Source of the DNA: Heterocephalus glaber
Taxonomy: Eukaryota > Chordata > Mammalia > Rodentia > Bathyergidae
Assembly: GCF_000247695.1 (NCBI RefSeq)
Contig: NW_004624795.1
Location: 11,838,362 to 11,902,361 of the forward strand
DNA: 64,000 bases
Direction of reading: 5' to 3'
Shown: piece after piece, positions 46,372 to 57,468 of the stretch
How positions within the stretch are numbered: position 1 is the stretch's first letter
How the letters are laid out: the number at the start of each line of letters is the position of its first letter
The notes under the pieces: model-generated
Database searches by the model: none
What the model was told of the DNA's origin: nothing
What the model saw: the letters and a program-made list of their open reading frames with translations, nothing else
Translations under genes and position numbers: made by a program

Positions 46372-46475
46372 GGCCAGGCTGAGGACGCCACTGCAGGCTC
46401 ACACTTGTTTATACTCCAACTAGCAGCACTGGCCCTGTGACACTAAGTGTGTGTGACTCTGTCTTCCCAGGAATG
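46372..46475 (-). promoter_or_regulatory. C17orf67: TATA-containing core promoter of C17orf67
   Basis: On the minus strand a TATAAAC element occupies 46413-46407. A CTCAGCC initiator-like sequence has its A at about 46380, 33 nt downstream of the first T, the usual TATA-to-start distance. That predicts a 5' UTR of about 63 nt. A GGGCGG box lies at 46361-46366. A palindrome TTCCCAGGAA (46464-46473), of TTC-N4-GAA form as bound by STAT6-type factors, lies about 85 nt upstream of the predicted start. The start site and factors are inferred. Confidence 0.6.
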
Positions 46476-46669
46476 ACTGCTAAAACGTTTTCCTCTGAAT
46501 TCCTTGAATTTTTAATCCTGGGGAAGGAAATCTGACTTCCGGAAATGACTTTAAGCAGGCTGCATGCAATATCAGCATCATGTAGACAGAAAGATCCAAT
46601 ATGTTCTGGCAGTGGTTTCTGAGTGTTTGTTCATCCATAGCTTTTCATTTCACTGAGGTTTGGGGTTTC

Positions 46670-46797
46670 TTGTATTTTTGTCTTTTCTGAGACAGGATCT
46701 ACTATGTGTAGTTCAGGCTGGCCTTGAACTCCTGGTGATCCTCCTGCCTCAGCCTCCCATGTGCTGGGATTACAGGCTGCACCACCACTCCCGGCTG
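46670..46797 (-). mobile_element. B1-type SINE upstream of C17orf67
   Basis: GAGACAGGATCTACTATGTG, CAGGCTGGCCTTGAACTCCT and GTGCTGGGATTACAGGCTGC. Confidence 0.94.
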
Positions 46798-46959
46798 ATT
46801 TCACTATTAATCATCTCTTGCATTTGCATCTTCTGTGACATTTTTCCAAAGCCTATCCATCAGTCCAGTTTGAACCTTCCCGTTGCCCTCAATAATTTCA
46901 GAGGTAGGCAGGGCAACTAGCAAGAGGCATCATGAAGGGGGAAAGCGTTTTCTAGCTGA

Positions 46960-47115
46960 CTTTGGAGCCAGAAAGACCAGAGTTCAAATCCCATCTTTGC
47001 CTCTTACTTGCAGGATGTCTTTAGGTAAGTCAGTTACTCCTTCTGAACTTGTGTTTTCTCCTCTGGGAAAAAAAGATAACAGTGCCTGCCTGTGGGGTAT
47101 GCGAAGGTGGAGGGA
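46960..47115 (+). repeat. MIR fragment
   Basis: CCAGAGTTCAAATCCCATCT to AAAAAAGATAACAGTGCCTG in MIR order. Confidence 0.85.
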
Positions 47116-47281
47116 TGAGTTGTGGGCTCCATGTTAGCTGTGACCCTCTCACATCCATCTGCTTTGCACAGACAGGGAAAGTGAGGTCCAGAGATGTGTA
47201 ATAAAGTTCAAGTTCACCCGCTGCGGATGCTGAAGGAGAGCTTACTAAGTCAGTCTTCTGTCTTCAAACTTACAACGAGTA

Positions 47282-47375
47282 CTGGGTGTGGTGATGTACG
47301 CCTGTAATCCCAGCACTCAGGAGGCTGAGGCAGGAGGATCACCGCAAGTTCGAGGTCAGCCTGGACTACATGGGT
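47282..47375 (+). mobile_element. B1-type SINE, 3'-truncated
   Basis: TGGGTGTGGTGATGTACGCC to GTCAGCCTGGACTACATGGG, then runs into a MaLR LTR. Confidence 0.9.
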
Positions 47376-47700
47376 ATGGGAACCACCTTTTGGAGGTGGT
47401 GAAACCTTTAGGATGCGAGCCTCGGGAGAAGCCCAAGGTCAGTCACTACAACTGTACCCAGGAAAGGGGTTATGGGATCCAATCTCCTTCTTTTCTCTCT
47501 TTCACTCCCTGGCTGGTGATGAAGCTGTTTTACTCTACCACGCTCTCCTTGATGAGCCAGCCACCTTGCCACAGGCCCAAAACAATGGGTCCAACTGATC
47601 ATGGACCAGAACCTCCCAAACTGTGTGAAGAAGCGTCCGTTCCTCTTTACAGTGCTTAGTGTAGAGACTCTCAATACGACTATAAGCCCCAGAACTCTAG
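47376..47700 (+). mobile_element. MaLR-type LTR, partial
   Basis: TTTTGGAGGTGGTGAAACCT, GCCACAGGCCCAAAACAATG and TGATCATGGACCAGAACCTC fit the same family as 39004-39377. Confidence 0.6.
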
Positions 47701-47778
47701 AATAAGGCTATTTTCATAAAGATAAGAAAAATCTCAATATCCTGAAGTCCTCTTCAATTTATCTATAAATATCACATG

Positions 47779-47965
47779 AGCCAGGAATAGCGGTACACTG
47801 CTGTAATCGAGGCACTGCTTGGAAGGCTGAGGCGGGAGGATCGCAAGTTCTAGGCCAGCCTAGGCAACTTAGCCGCACCCTGTCTCAAAAATAAAAAGGG
47901 TTGAGGAATATAGCTTAGTGGTAGTGTCCTTGGGGTTGATCCTCAGTGCCAATCAATCAACCAAT
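47779..47965 (+). mobile_element. B1-ID composite SINE
   Basis: AGCCAGGAATAGCGGTACAC, GGCTGAGGCGGGAGGATCGC, then GGGTTGAGGAATATAGCTTA. Confidence 0.9.
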
Positions 47966-47969
47966 CAGT

Positions 47970-48670
47970 ATCACATGATGATGTTATTAAATATATTACA
48001 AATAGATCAGGAAGGGATGCAGCATGTATTTGGATAAAGCTCTCTGGACAAATGAGCTGATGTTTCTGTGGCCACTTTGCCAGCTCCAAAGAAAAGAAAA
48101 CCTGATCTGTAGTTGTCAGAGTTCATGCTAATGCTGTGTAACTGACACCAAACCAAAATGTTCTGCCCACTCAGTTGGTATAAAAATGTTCTGAGAAGAT
48201 TGTAAACCAGACCAAAAAGAAAATCAAGCATTGTTAGCAAAGTTCCCCTACATGTTAATTCAATTTGGCCTTTGGTTTTATGCACTCCATGCTATTAAAA
48301 TCCTCTGGTTTCCTATAGATTTCAAGAAGCAAGGAATTTTAGGACCATTATTTTAGGAATATATATATTTGTCACTTCAAAGTCTTGGGTTATGTGCATA
48401 TTCATATTTTACATTCCTTTTCTAGAACACTATGTTGTTTTGTTATATCAGATAAACACCTTCCATGGGCCAGAAAAAGAAAATCTAATCCTAACTAGAA
48501 ATTTCTAATGTGGACAATGTAAGTTGACTCTCAAAGTATTTTTTTCTTTTTTCTGTATTTTTTTTTATTTTTTTCCTCTTAAAAGTTTTTGTTAATTTAG
48601 AAATTTTTGTTGATATCAAGACTGTCCAATAAAATCATAATACAGATGCGAGCCACATAGATAATTCAGA
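47970..48670. other. Unassigned AT-rich stretch
   Basis: No repeat or gene recognised; T-rich runs near 48,540-48,580. Confidence 0.4.
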
Positions 48671-48678
48671 TTTTTCCA

Positions 48679-48800
48679 GCCAGGCATGATGGTAGCACAC
48701 ACCTGTAATCCCAGCTCTCAGGAGGCTGAAGCAGGAGGACTGCTGTGAGTTCAAGGCCAGCCTGAGCTACACAGCAAGACCCTGTCTCAAAAAACCACCC
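48679..48800 (+). mobile_element. B1-type SINE
   Basis: AGCCAGGCATGATGGTAGCA to AAGACCCTGTCTCAAAAAAC. Confidence 0.94.
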
Positions 48801-48839
48801 TCAAAAAACTTTCAAGTAGCCACTTTTTTATTTTTTTCT

Positions 48840-48935
48840 TTTATTTTTTTTCCTTAAATTCTTTTATTGGTACATTTTAGGTATACAATACATTTACATT
48901 TATCATTAGGAACTTGTACCTTTACATGAAGTAGC
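48840..48935 (-). mobile_element. L1 3' end, short
   Basis: TTCTTTTATTGGTACATTTT followed by AGGTATACAATACATTTAC is the reversed tail of the young L1 family. Confidence 0.75.
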
Positions 48936-49012
48936 CACATTTTTGAAGGGTTGACAAAAAGATTAATTTTAAATATTTTTTTAACACAGTGAGTTATCCA
49001 AAATATTATTGC

Positions 49013-49100
49013 TTTTTTTTTTTTTTACGGTACCGGGGATCAAACTCGAGTCCTTTCACTTGTGAGGCAGGCAGTGGCACCACTGAGCTAGACCCCCTCA
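49013..49100 (-). mobile_element. ID SINE
   Basis: T-run, GGTACCGGGGATCAAACTCG to CACTGAGCTAGACCCCCTCA. Confidence 0.93.
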
Positions 49101-49239
49101 CTACACACGACTGACTTTAGGGTGCTAAACACTTTTTGTGGCAAGTCTTCAAAATCCACTGTGCACCATGCACATTCACATTTTCAACGCTCAGCCGCCC
49201 CAGGGGGCTCATGGCTTCCATGCCAGATGACCAGGCCAC

Positions 49240-49620
49240 TGTCTCCTCTCACCCACTTCTGCTCTGGGCTCCTGCTGGCCTCCCAGCTTCCCATCTGTCT
49301 CTCCAACTCATCCTCCATGCAGCAGCAATAATAATCTAATAATCATAAAACAGAAAAAAGCTCTTTCCTACCTCAGGACCTTTGCACATGCTCTTTTCAT
49401 GATTGCATCCTTCTCATCCATCAGGTTTCAATTTGAAATCTCTCCCATTGGGGCAAGTCTGCCCTTCCTTACCTGCCTACTTAATCAAAGTTCCTCCCCC
49501 CAGGGCCACCACCATTGCTGTTCTCATAGAACTCACCATAATTTATTATGTATTTAAATTTTTTAATCGGTCTTCTCCATGGGACTATAGCTGTAAGTAA
49601 ACTTGTGTCACTTTGCTAAT
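49240..49620 (+). repeat. L2 3' portion
   Basis: CTCAGGACCTTTGCACATGC, then a TCATCCATCAGGTTTCAATT block and ACTCACCATAATTTATTATG, follow L2 order. Confidence 0.8.
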
Positions 49621-50198
49621 GAGCCGGAGAAATGACACTGGGAACTAGTCTTGTATCGCACGCTGGGATGCTGGCACAACGTCTCAGTTGGAAAGATATC
49701 CCTCTGCTGTGATACTGGAAGTGCCTTTCAAATGCCCTTTAGCTTGGCCACTGGGGATACTGCCCCATAGCGGGGAGCTCTATTAAGAAGAAAGAACAAG
49801 GTCCTTGTGTGCAGTCACTCATACAGAGAATTCCTTGCTACCTCCTCCCCAATAAAGTAGCAGTTGGGCTCTCAGTAGAAGACGCAATTCCCAACAAATC
49901 CACAAGGTGGCAGAGAGAGTAGAGAGAAGAATCAGGGACACCCAAGGTCTGGCGAAACAAGCTCAAGGGCATCAAGGTTCACTAGTTGTCGCCGGGGGTC
50001 CCAGTGAATCCCTGGGAGTGAGCAGACTGGTGGGATCGTGCCTAAGTCTAAGACTAAGATGTTTTAGTGTGTGCACTACTTGAAAGTTTTCATCACATGC
50101 TAAGGCTTGAGAATGCTGTTACCATTTTGACAATCTATAACAATACATAAAGAATGTCACCGCCCATATTCGCAGCACTCCAACCTAACCTAAACTTA

Positions 50199-50397
50199 CG
50201 GGGGATGCTAGAGATCAAACCCAGGGCCTTGTGCACCTTAAGCAAGAGCTTTATCACTGATTTACACCCCCACCACTTTTTTTTTTTTTTAAGATAGGGT
50301 CTCACTAAGTTGCCCAGACTGGCCTTGCACTTGTGACCCTCCTGCCTCGGCCTTCAAGTAGCTAGAATCACAGGCATGCACCACCACACCCAACCTA
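50199..50397 (-). mobile_element. ID-B1 composite SINE
   Basis: GGGGGATGCTAGAGATCAAA, T-run, AAGATAGGGTCTCACTAAGT to CAGGCATGCACCACCACACC. Confidence 0.9.
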
Positions 50398-50599
50398 ACT
50401 AATATTTTCATTCATGTGAGTTTCTCATTTATTTTCAAAGAAATTCTCAAATCACACAGATGTTTAAGGATCATCAAAGCAAACACCATATAGGATTCTC
50501 CACAATCTCACACTAAATACTGTTTTAACTGAAAAAGACAGTGATTTCAAATTATATAAGCTAAAGAAATTTCTGGGACATCGGAACTTTCTTTTTCCC

Positions 50600-50668
50600 T
50601 TTTTTTTTTTTTGGTATTGGGGATCAAACTCAGGACCATGCAGTGCCACTGAGCTACATCCCTGGCCC
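50600..50668 (-). mobile_element. ID SINE, internally shortened
   Basis: GGTATTGGGGATCAAACTCA joins directly to CATGCAGTGCCACTGAGCTA, so the middle of the body is missing. Confidence 0.88.
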
Positions 50669-50702
50669 TGGAACTTTTTTAATATAGAAAGATATTGCAT
50701 TT

Positions 50703-50785
50703 GGAAACTGGGACTGTAGCTCAATGTTAGAGCACTTGCCTAGTATGCATGACTCCTAGGTTTGATCCCCACCAAACAACATATA
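50703..50785 (+). mobile_element. Old ID-type SINE
   Basis: ACTGGGACTGTAGCTCAATG to GGTTTGATCCCCACCAAAC. Confidence 0.8.
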
Positions 50786-50789
50786 AAGC

Positions 50790-51515
50790 TGTGTATATGA
50801 AAGAAAGAAAAAGAAAAAGAAGGATACTGAATCTATCCCAATCAAGAGAATTACATGTCCATATTTTTTAGGCCCAGGGTCAATTACACAAATTCTAACA
50901 GTTCCTTCCAAGGTTGTTTTTATCTTTTTTTATTATCTACCTTTCCAACTAGATTATAAACTCTGTATTTTTACCTCGGACATATAATTCTTTTCTAATT
51001 GTTAAAGTAGTGACAGCAGCTGTGTACCCTGCATACACGAACATGCACACACTGATAGATAACTGCAGGCAGATGTTAGGTTTGGGGAGGCGTAGCAGGC
51101 TGCGTTATCAGCATCAATTCTTCACCGCATGCACCTTGACTTTGACCTGGACTGGGTGCTTTGGATGATGGGATGACAGCAGATGTGAAAAACAGGAGCA
51201 TAGAATATATTTGTGAAGTTAATCCACTCAAGCCAGACCAGCCTAGCTCAACCAGCCTCCGGCAACCACAACTTGAAGCAGAGCCACCATCAATCTGCAG
51301 ACCTGTGAGAATAAATTATTCTTATTATTCCCACTAAGTCTAGGGATGGTTTGCTCTGCAGCATTGTTCTAACAGTAGCTAACTGATAGAGAAGATTGTA
51401 ATAGGATGCTTAGTGTGCCCAAATCTGGATGCTACCAGGTCTAAGATATCAGTTGGGTCACCATCCTCATCATCATCAGGTTCTGCAAGAATATCATTGA
51501 AAAGCAAATGAGTAC
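50790..51515. other. Unassigned noncoding stretch
   Basis: No gene or clear repeat. TTGACTTTGACCTGGACTGG with TGTGAGAATAAATTATTC recalls degraded LTR material. Confidence 0.35.
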
Positions 51516-51524
51516 TTCCTGTAC

Positions 51525-51860
51525 AGGCCGTGTGGTATCATAGTTGAGGCTGTGGACTGTAGCATCCCCGATAGACCTGGGCTTGACTCCTGGCTCTCAA
51601 ATGTGTGGCCTGAGTTACTAGGAAACGGTGCACCACTGGACAAATTTCCCAACTTTCCAAGCCACTGATTCTTCTTTTGTTAAAAAGAAGAAGAATTATG
51701 GGCCAGGGATTTAGCTCAGTGGTTCCGGCGCCTGCCTCGAAAGCGCAAGGTCCTGAGTTCAATCCCCGGTGCAAAAAAAAAAAGAAGGAGAGTTATAATA
51801 ACACTTACCCTTAAGGTTGTTTGAAACTTAGATAGTATACTTAAAGAGCATAATGATTGG
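51525..51860 (+). repeat. MIR split by an ID SINE
   Basis: GACCTGGGCTTGACTCCTGG and CAAATTTCCCAACTTTCCAA precede, and TAATAACACTTACCCTTAAG follows, the ID insert at 51700-51784. Confidence 0.85.
51700..51784 (+). mobile_element. ID SINE
   Basis: GGCCAGGGATTTAGCTCAGT to GTTCAATCCCCGGTGC with A-tail. Close to the family consensus, so young. Confidence 0.95.
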
Positions 51861-52099
51861 CGTCTAGGACTCGGAAATCATTATTTCTATTGTAACCATC
51901 ATTGCTTGAAAGTCTAATACTGTACATAGAAATCATTGTGACTGTCATCATCAAGATTCCTCTCCCTCCTCTATGTGAAATCACCCTGATGTGTATGTAC
52001 ACACTCACCCCCTTCTCATACATGTTACAGAAAATGTGTACAAAACATTGTAAAGGACCAAAGATGGCAGAGATGAATTGCACCTATTAAGATACACAA

Positions 52100-52700
52100 T
52101 TTATATGTTGTTTAAATAAAAATACATCTTTATTAGAATAGAAAACATCCTCCCTCCTTAACACGAGCTGCTTTGCCCCTCTCACATCCTGCCCCCATCC
52201 TGTGACCCTGGTTCCCCTTTGCTTAGCCTCAGCAGGGTACACACCCACACCTTCCTGTTTGGAGCAATACAATGGCAAGATGTTTGTCCTTGGACAGGGC
52301 CCTTTCCTGCCTGCTGTGTGCTTCTGCAGATAGACTTTAATTCTTCCAGTGGGCCCAGGACATTGGCCTCAGTGGGTGTGTATCCAGCCATTGAGGACAG
52401 CCAAGGTCAACAATGGGCCAGAGCCAGGCTGCTGTCCAACCTAAACAGAAACACAAGGATGCTGGCAGAGGGGCAGGATGTCAGATGGGAAAAAATGACT
52501 TCTGAAGGGGAGGGGAGCATGGACACCATGATTTGTGAAGCCACTTCACAGGCTAGTGTCACTTTACATTTTATTCAGGAAAAGCACTAGGCCTTTAGCA
52601 GGAAGAGACAGCATGAGTTCTGGGGAAAGTACTGACACACAGGTTGTTTTTCCTCTGTGGAACTTCTGCTGGGCTGTGAAAATTTCCAAGAGGTCAGGAA
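52100..52700 (-). other. 3'-end-like unique segment on the minus strand
   Basis: Minus-strand CTATTCTAATAAAGATG (52144-52128) looks like a poly(A) signal after about 500 nt of unique sequence. No genomic poly(T) follows on the plus strand, so it does not look like a retrocopy. No protein family recognised. Confidence 0.25.
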
Positions 52701-52775
52701 GTGCAATGGTGGTTCTCAAACTTTAAAATGTAAAAGAATCACCTAAAGGTTCACAGACATCCGAGGAAGAGAAGC

Positions 52776-52776
<1 letters not shown>

Positions 52777-52841
<65 letters not shown>
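52777..52841 (+). repeat. (GAAA)n microsatellite
   Basis: About sixteen GAAA units. Frames through it are artefacts. Confidence 0.97.
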
Positions 52842-52949
52842 GGTAACATCCTCTAAGAGATAAAAGAAAATTTTGCTTCCACAGAATGTGAACAGCATGA
52901 TGAAATAAGAGAATACTCAGAAAACAACTCAAAGACAACAAAAAATTCT

Positions 52950-53130
52950 AGTTGGGTGTGGTGGCACACACCTGCAACGCTCACACTCTGGGAGGCTAAG
53001 GCAGGAGGATACCAAGTTCAAGCTCAGCTTGGGCAATTTAGCAAGAGTCTGTCTCAGAAAAAAATAAAAAATAGGCTGGGAGCATAGCTCGGTGTCAAGG
53101 CCCTGGGTAGAATCCTTAGTACTAAGAAAA
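52950..53130 (+). mobile_element. B1-ID composite SINE
   Basis: TTGGGTGTGGTGGCACACAC to GTCTGTCTCAGAAAAAAAT, then GGCTGGGAGCATAGCTCGGT. Confidence 0.9.
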
Positions 53131-53177
53131 GAAAAGAAGAGAGGAGAGAGGAGAGAGAAAAGGAAAGAAAAGAAAAT

Positions 53178-53320
53178 TCTGAGCTGGACAGAATGGTGCA
53201 TGCCTATAATCCCAGCTACTTGAGAGGCTGAAACAAGAGGATCCCAAATTCAAGTGCAGCCTGGGCAACTCAGGCCTGATCGAATGAAAGAAAGAAGAAA
53301 AGAAAGAAAGAAAGATGGAT
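53178..53320 (+). mobile_element. B1-type SINE with GAAA-rich tail
   Basis: GAGCTGGACAGAATGGTGCA to GCCTGGGCAACTCAGGCCTG, then GAAAGAAAG. Confidence 0.85.
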
Positions 53321-53353
53321 TCTTAGTAATTTTTCAAAAAAATACAACAGCAG

Positions 53354-53446
53354 GGCTGGGGATTTAGCTCAGTGGTTCCACCGCCTGCCTCGCAAGTGCA
53401 AGGACCTGAGTTTGATCCCCGGTACCAAAAAAAAACCATGGGTGTG
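53354..53446 (+). mobile_element. ID SINE with 18-bp target-site duplication
   Basis: AAAAAAATACAACAGCAG is exact at 53336-53353 and 53447-53464. It inserted just before an older ID unit at 53465-53555. Confidence 0.96.
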
Positions 53447-53464
53447 AAAAAAATACAACAGCAG

Positions 53465-53555
53465 GGCTGGAAATGTGGCTTAGTTGTAGAACATTTTCCT
53501 TTGCCTAGCACATATGAAACCATGGATTTGATCTGCATCATTAGAAGGAAGGGAG
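53465..53555 (+). mobile_element. Old ID-type SINE
   Basis: GGCTGGAAATGTGGCTTAGT to GGATTTGATCTGCATCAT, more diverged than its left neighbour. Confidence 0.75.
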
Positions 53556-54344
53556 GAAGAGAGAGAGGGAGGGAAGGAGGAAGGAACAGGAATTCAAAAC
53601 ATAATAAAAAGATTTAAGGATAAAACTAAATAAGTATCTTGAGATTTTTAAAAATAAGAGAGAACAAAAGATGGTGGAGTGGTAAAGAGCAGAGAAAGAA
53701 GCTCTCTAAGCTTTGGTGTCATCATGAGGAAGAGAAGGAGGAGGGAAGTGGGTCCTTGGAACCCAGCAAGGATCTGAAGCGAGAACTGAAGTCCACAAGG
53801 AGAGTGATGAGAGACTTCAACAAAGAAGAAAGGTGGTAAGTGGCACACTCTCTTCCTGAGCCCTGACTCACTGTGTGGGAGAGGCAGCTGGAACCTGCAG
53901 ATGCACAGTGACTATTGGTGACCCCAGAGGCCTCCACAGAGAGATGAACCAGTGGAACAGAGCAATGGATACAACAGACTGCTGTGGCTAGTGAATTTTT
54001 GGGGTTCAGATGTCCCCCCGGAGAGGGCAATTGGCTGGTCACCATCTTGGAGAGAGGCCAGTTGAGCTCAGAACTCAGAGCAGCTGCAGGCTGGCTCCAT
54101 CAGGGTGAGGCAGAACAAAGTTCAAGTCAGCAGAAGTTCAAGGATCCCAGTTCAGGCTGGCAAGGAGCCAAGTTAAAGCCAACAGGAGACACACCCCAGA
54201 CTTTCAGCACACCAAAGGCAAACCCAGGGAACAATGAATTGGAACAATTTGAAACCCACACTCCTGGACTCTCTGAAGTGGTAACAGTGGAAGTAACAGA
54301 AGCAACAAAGCAAATGAATGGGGCTCTAAAACAATTCAAAGCAG

Positions 54345-54424
54345 GGGCTGGGAATTTAGCTCAGTGGTGCCGCTGCCTGCCTTGCAAGCACAAGGTCCTG
54401 AGTTTGACCCCCAATACAAAAAAA
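54345..54424 (+). mobile_element. ID SINE in L1 ORF1
   Basis: AATTCAAAGCAG is exact at 54333-54344 and 54425-54436. Confidence 0.95.
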
Positions 54425-54518
54425 AATTCAAAGCAGAAATATTTTATCAGGTAACAACAGAGATGGTGACCATAAGACTTGATTAGTGACTCTACAGCAG
54501 ATATAGATTTTAAAAATA

Positions 54519-54600
54519 GGGCCAGGAATTTAGCTCAGTGGTTCCACTGCCTGCCTCACAATGAAAGGACTGAGTTCGATCCCTGGTACCAAAAAAAAAT
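54519..54600 (+). mobile_element. ID SINE in L1 ORF1
   Basis: GGGCCAGGAATTTAGCTCAG to GTTCGATCCCTGGTACC with A-tail; a few bases are missing in the middle. Confidence 0.93.
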
Positions 54601-54718
54601 TTTTTTTAAATAGAGGAACTTAGGGAAATGATGGAAACCATGAATGTCCAACATAGGGAAGAAATGGTCTCCAAGAAACAGGTTCAAACAGATATCCAGG
54701 AAATTAAAAGTTTAATAA

Positions 54719-54865
54719 AAGCCAAGCATGGTGGTGCATGCCTATAATCCCAGCACTCAGGAGGCTGAGGCAGAAGGATTGCTGCAAGTTTGAGGCCAGC
54801 ATGGGCTACAGAGTGGAATCAAGGCCAGACTGAACTACATAGTGAGACCATGTCTCAAAAAAAAG
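54719..54865 (+). mobile_element. B1-type SINE in L1 ORF1
   Basis: GCCAAGCATGGTGGTGCATG to GAGACCATGTCTCAAAAAAA, extended form. Confidence 0.94.
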
Positions 54866-56695
54866 GTCCATTGAAAGTGTACTCTGTAGAATGAGCCAAT
54901 GTGAGGATTGTAATTAGTGATCATGAAAAGAAAAATTTCTTTAAAACAGCAAGGGACCATGAAAAAATCAATCCACCAGTTGCTAGATGATACAAAGAGG
55001 AATAATATAAGATTGATCAAGTTGATGAAAAAGCAAGAGATAGCTCAAATGACATTTAAAAAATCTGTTCACAGAAGTAATGGCAGAAAACTTCCCAAGC
55101 ATAGAAAAAGAATTTGACATACAGATAAGTGAGGCATATACAACTCCAATTAGCCATAATCAAAAAAACAGTCTTCACCAAGGCATATAATAGTCAAGAT
55201 TCCAGAAATTCAACACAAGAATAGAAGACAAAAGCTGTTAGAGAGAAGAAACAAATCACCTATAAAGGAAACCCCATCAGAATCACATCAGACTTCTCAA
55301 CACAAACCCTCAAGTCAAAGAGAGCTTGGAGTAAAGTATTTCAAACCCTAAAAGAAAACAACCTCCAATCCAGACTGATCTACCCTACAAAACTGTCTTC
55401 AAAATTGATGGAGAAATAAGATACTTCCATGAGAAAGAACACCTGAGGAAATTCATGACCACCAAACCAGCAGTACAGAATTTCTAAAGGACATCCTACA
55501 AAGAAATAACAAGGACTACAACTCCATGAACTGCAACAAAATGAATCCACCAAGCAAGACAAGTAATTAAACGGAGCAGGGGGGAGGGAACCAACAACAG
55601 GAAAATAAAATGACAAGGATAAGTCAATACATATCAGTTATAACCATCAATGTTAATGGTCTCAACTCACCAATCAAAAGAAACAGACTGGCAGAATGGA
55701 TCAAGAATCAAGACCCAACAATATGCTGCATACAAGAAACACATTTTAATTTAAAAAGAAACTCACAGGCTGAAAGTCAAAGGATAGAAAACAATACTCC
55801 ATGTGACAGGAACCCAGAAAAAAGTTGGGATAGCTATTCTATTTGCAGACAAAGTGGATTTCAAGCCAAGACTGATTAAGAGAGAAAAAGAAGGTCACCA
55901 CTTCTTGTAAAGGGAACAATCCAAGGGGAAAAGATAACAATCATAAAGATATATGAACCAAATACTGGTGCACCCAACTATATAAAACAAATATTAATGG
56001 ACATAAAAAAAATCAAATAAACACTAATATAATTGTAATGAGGGGCCTCAATACTCCACTGTCACAAATAGCGGATCAATTAGACAAAAAATCAACAGAG
56101 AAATATCAGAACTAAACCAAACATTTCAACAAATGGACTTAGTAGATGTCTACAGAATGTTCCATCCCATAACATCAGAATATGCATTCTTCTCAGCTGC
56201 ACATGGCACATTCTCCAAAGTAGACCATACTCTAGCTCATAGAACATGCTTCAGTAAATGTGAATGAATTGAAATTATCATATGCATATTATCAGACCAT
56301 AGTGCAATGAAACTGGAAATCAATAGCAAAAGAAACCACAAGAATTTCATAAACACATGGAAATTAAATAACACCCTCCTAAATGGGTCACAGATGAAAC
56401 TGAAGAAGAAATCACACAGTTTCTACAATTAATAATGCTAGTACAACATACTAGAACTTTCGGGATGCAATGAAAGTAATCCTACCAGGGAAATTTATAG
56501 TGGTGAATTTCCATATGGGAAAAACAGAGTAAGTTCAAATAAACAACCTAATGATGAACCTCAAGCTTCTAGAAAAAGAAGAGTAAGTCAAGCTCAAAGC
56601 TCAGACGAGGGAAGAAATTATAAAGAGCAGAGCAGAAGTTAATGCAGTTAAGACTAAGAAAACAATACAAAGAATCAATGAAATAAAGAGTTAGG

Positions 56696-56806
56696 GGCTG
56701 GGGATTTAGCTGGGCCAGGGATTTAGCTCAGTGGTTCCACCACCTACCTCGCAAGCACAAGGTCCCAAGTTCAATCCCTGATACCAATAAAAACAAACAA
56801 AAAAAA
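56696..56806 (+). mobile_element. ID SINE with duplicated head
   Basis: GGGGCTGGGGATTTAGCT is followed at once by a complete second ID (GGGCCAGGGATTTAGCTCAG to TTCAATCCCTGATACC). Confidence 0.93.
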
Positions 56807-56980
56807 GAGTTGGTTCTTTGAAAGATTAAATAAAATTGATAAACCCTTAGCCATTCTTATCCAAAAAAAGGAAAGAAAAGACTCCAATCCATGCAATTAG
56901 GAATGAAAAGGGTGAAATCAAAACAGATCCTGAAGAAATTCAGAAGAGCATCAATACCTACTTCAAGAATATATATTCTA

Positions 56981-57062
56981 GGGCCAGGGATTTAGCTCAG
57001 TGGTGGTGTCACCTGCCTTGCAAGCATAAGGTCCCAAGTTCAATACCTGGTACCAAAAAAAC
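56981..57062 (+). mobile_element. ID SINE in L1 ORF2
   Basis: GGGCCAGGGATTTAGCTCAG to TTCAATACCTGGTACC. ATATTCTA-type sequence on both sides suggests a short target duplication. Confidence 0.92.
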
Positions 57063-57468
57063 CAAAAAACTCCATATTCTATTAAGATGGAAAACACAGA
57101 ATAAATGGACAGATTCCTGGGTACACATGAATTACCATACCTGAATCAAGAAGATATAAAAATTCTAGTTAAACCAATGTCAGTCAATGAAACTGAAGAT
57201 GTACTTAAAAACCTGCCAACAAAGGAAAAGCCTGGGCCCTGATGGATTCAATGCTGAATCCTACAAGAAATTTAGAGAAGAACTAATGCCACTACTCCTC
57301 AAACTCTTTAATGAAATTGAAAGGGAAGCAAGACTCCCAAATTCATTCCTGGAAGCAAACATTACCATGATACCAAAACCAGAGAAGGATCCAACCAAAA
57401 AAGAGAACTACAGGCCAATCTCTCTAATGAACATAGATGCAAAAATCCTCATTAAGAAACTGGCAAAC

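Larger units (their letters stand above)
54160..55570 (+). pseudogene. L1 ORF1 remnant
   Basis: The C-terminal domain is recognisable at about 55,250-55,510 (motifs YKGNPIRIT and TLKENNLQ in one frame, then stops). Two ID SINEs and a B1 interrupt the N-terminal half. Stops and shifts throughout. Confidence 0.8.
55610..57468 (+). pseudogene. L1 ORF2 endonuclease and N-terminal reverse transcriptase remnant
   Basis: The endonuclease start is open at 55610-55879 with INVNGLNSPIKR and CCIQETH (the usual Asn and Glu catalytic positions). The reverse transcriptase start at 57187-57468 shows GPDGFNAE and [15 protein letters not shown]. Many stops lie between. ID SINEs at 56696-56806 and 56981-57062 interrupt it. 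Confidence 0.92.

Noticed and set aside
52777..52841. Tandem repeats that could be mistaken for a CRISPR-like array
   Set aside because: Simple GAAA microsatellite without spacers in a mammalian genome.
55610..55879. Open endonuclease frame as a live L1 protein
   Set aside because: Only 89 codons; the rest of ORF2 is broken by stops, SINEs, a retrocopy and a large deletion.
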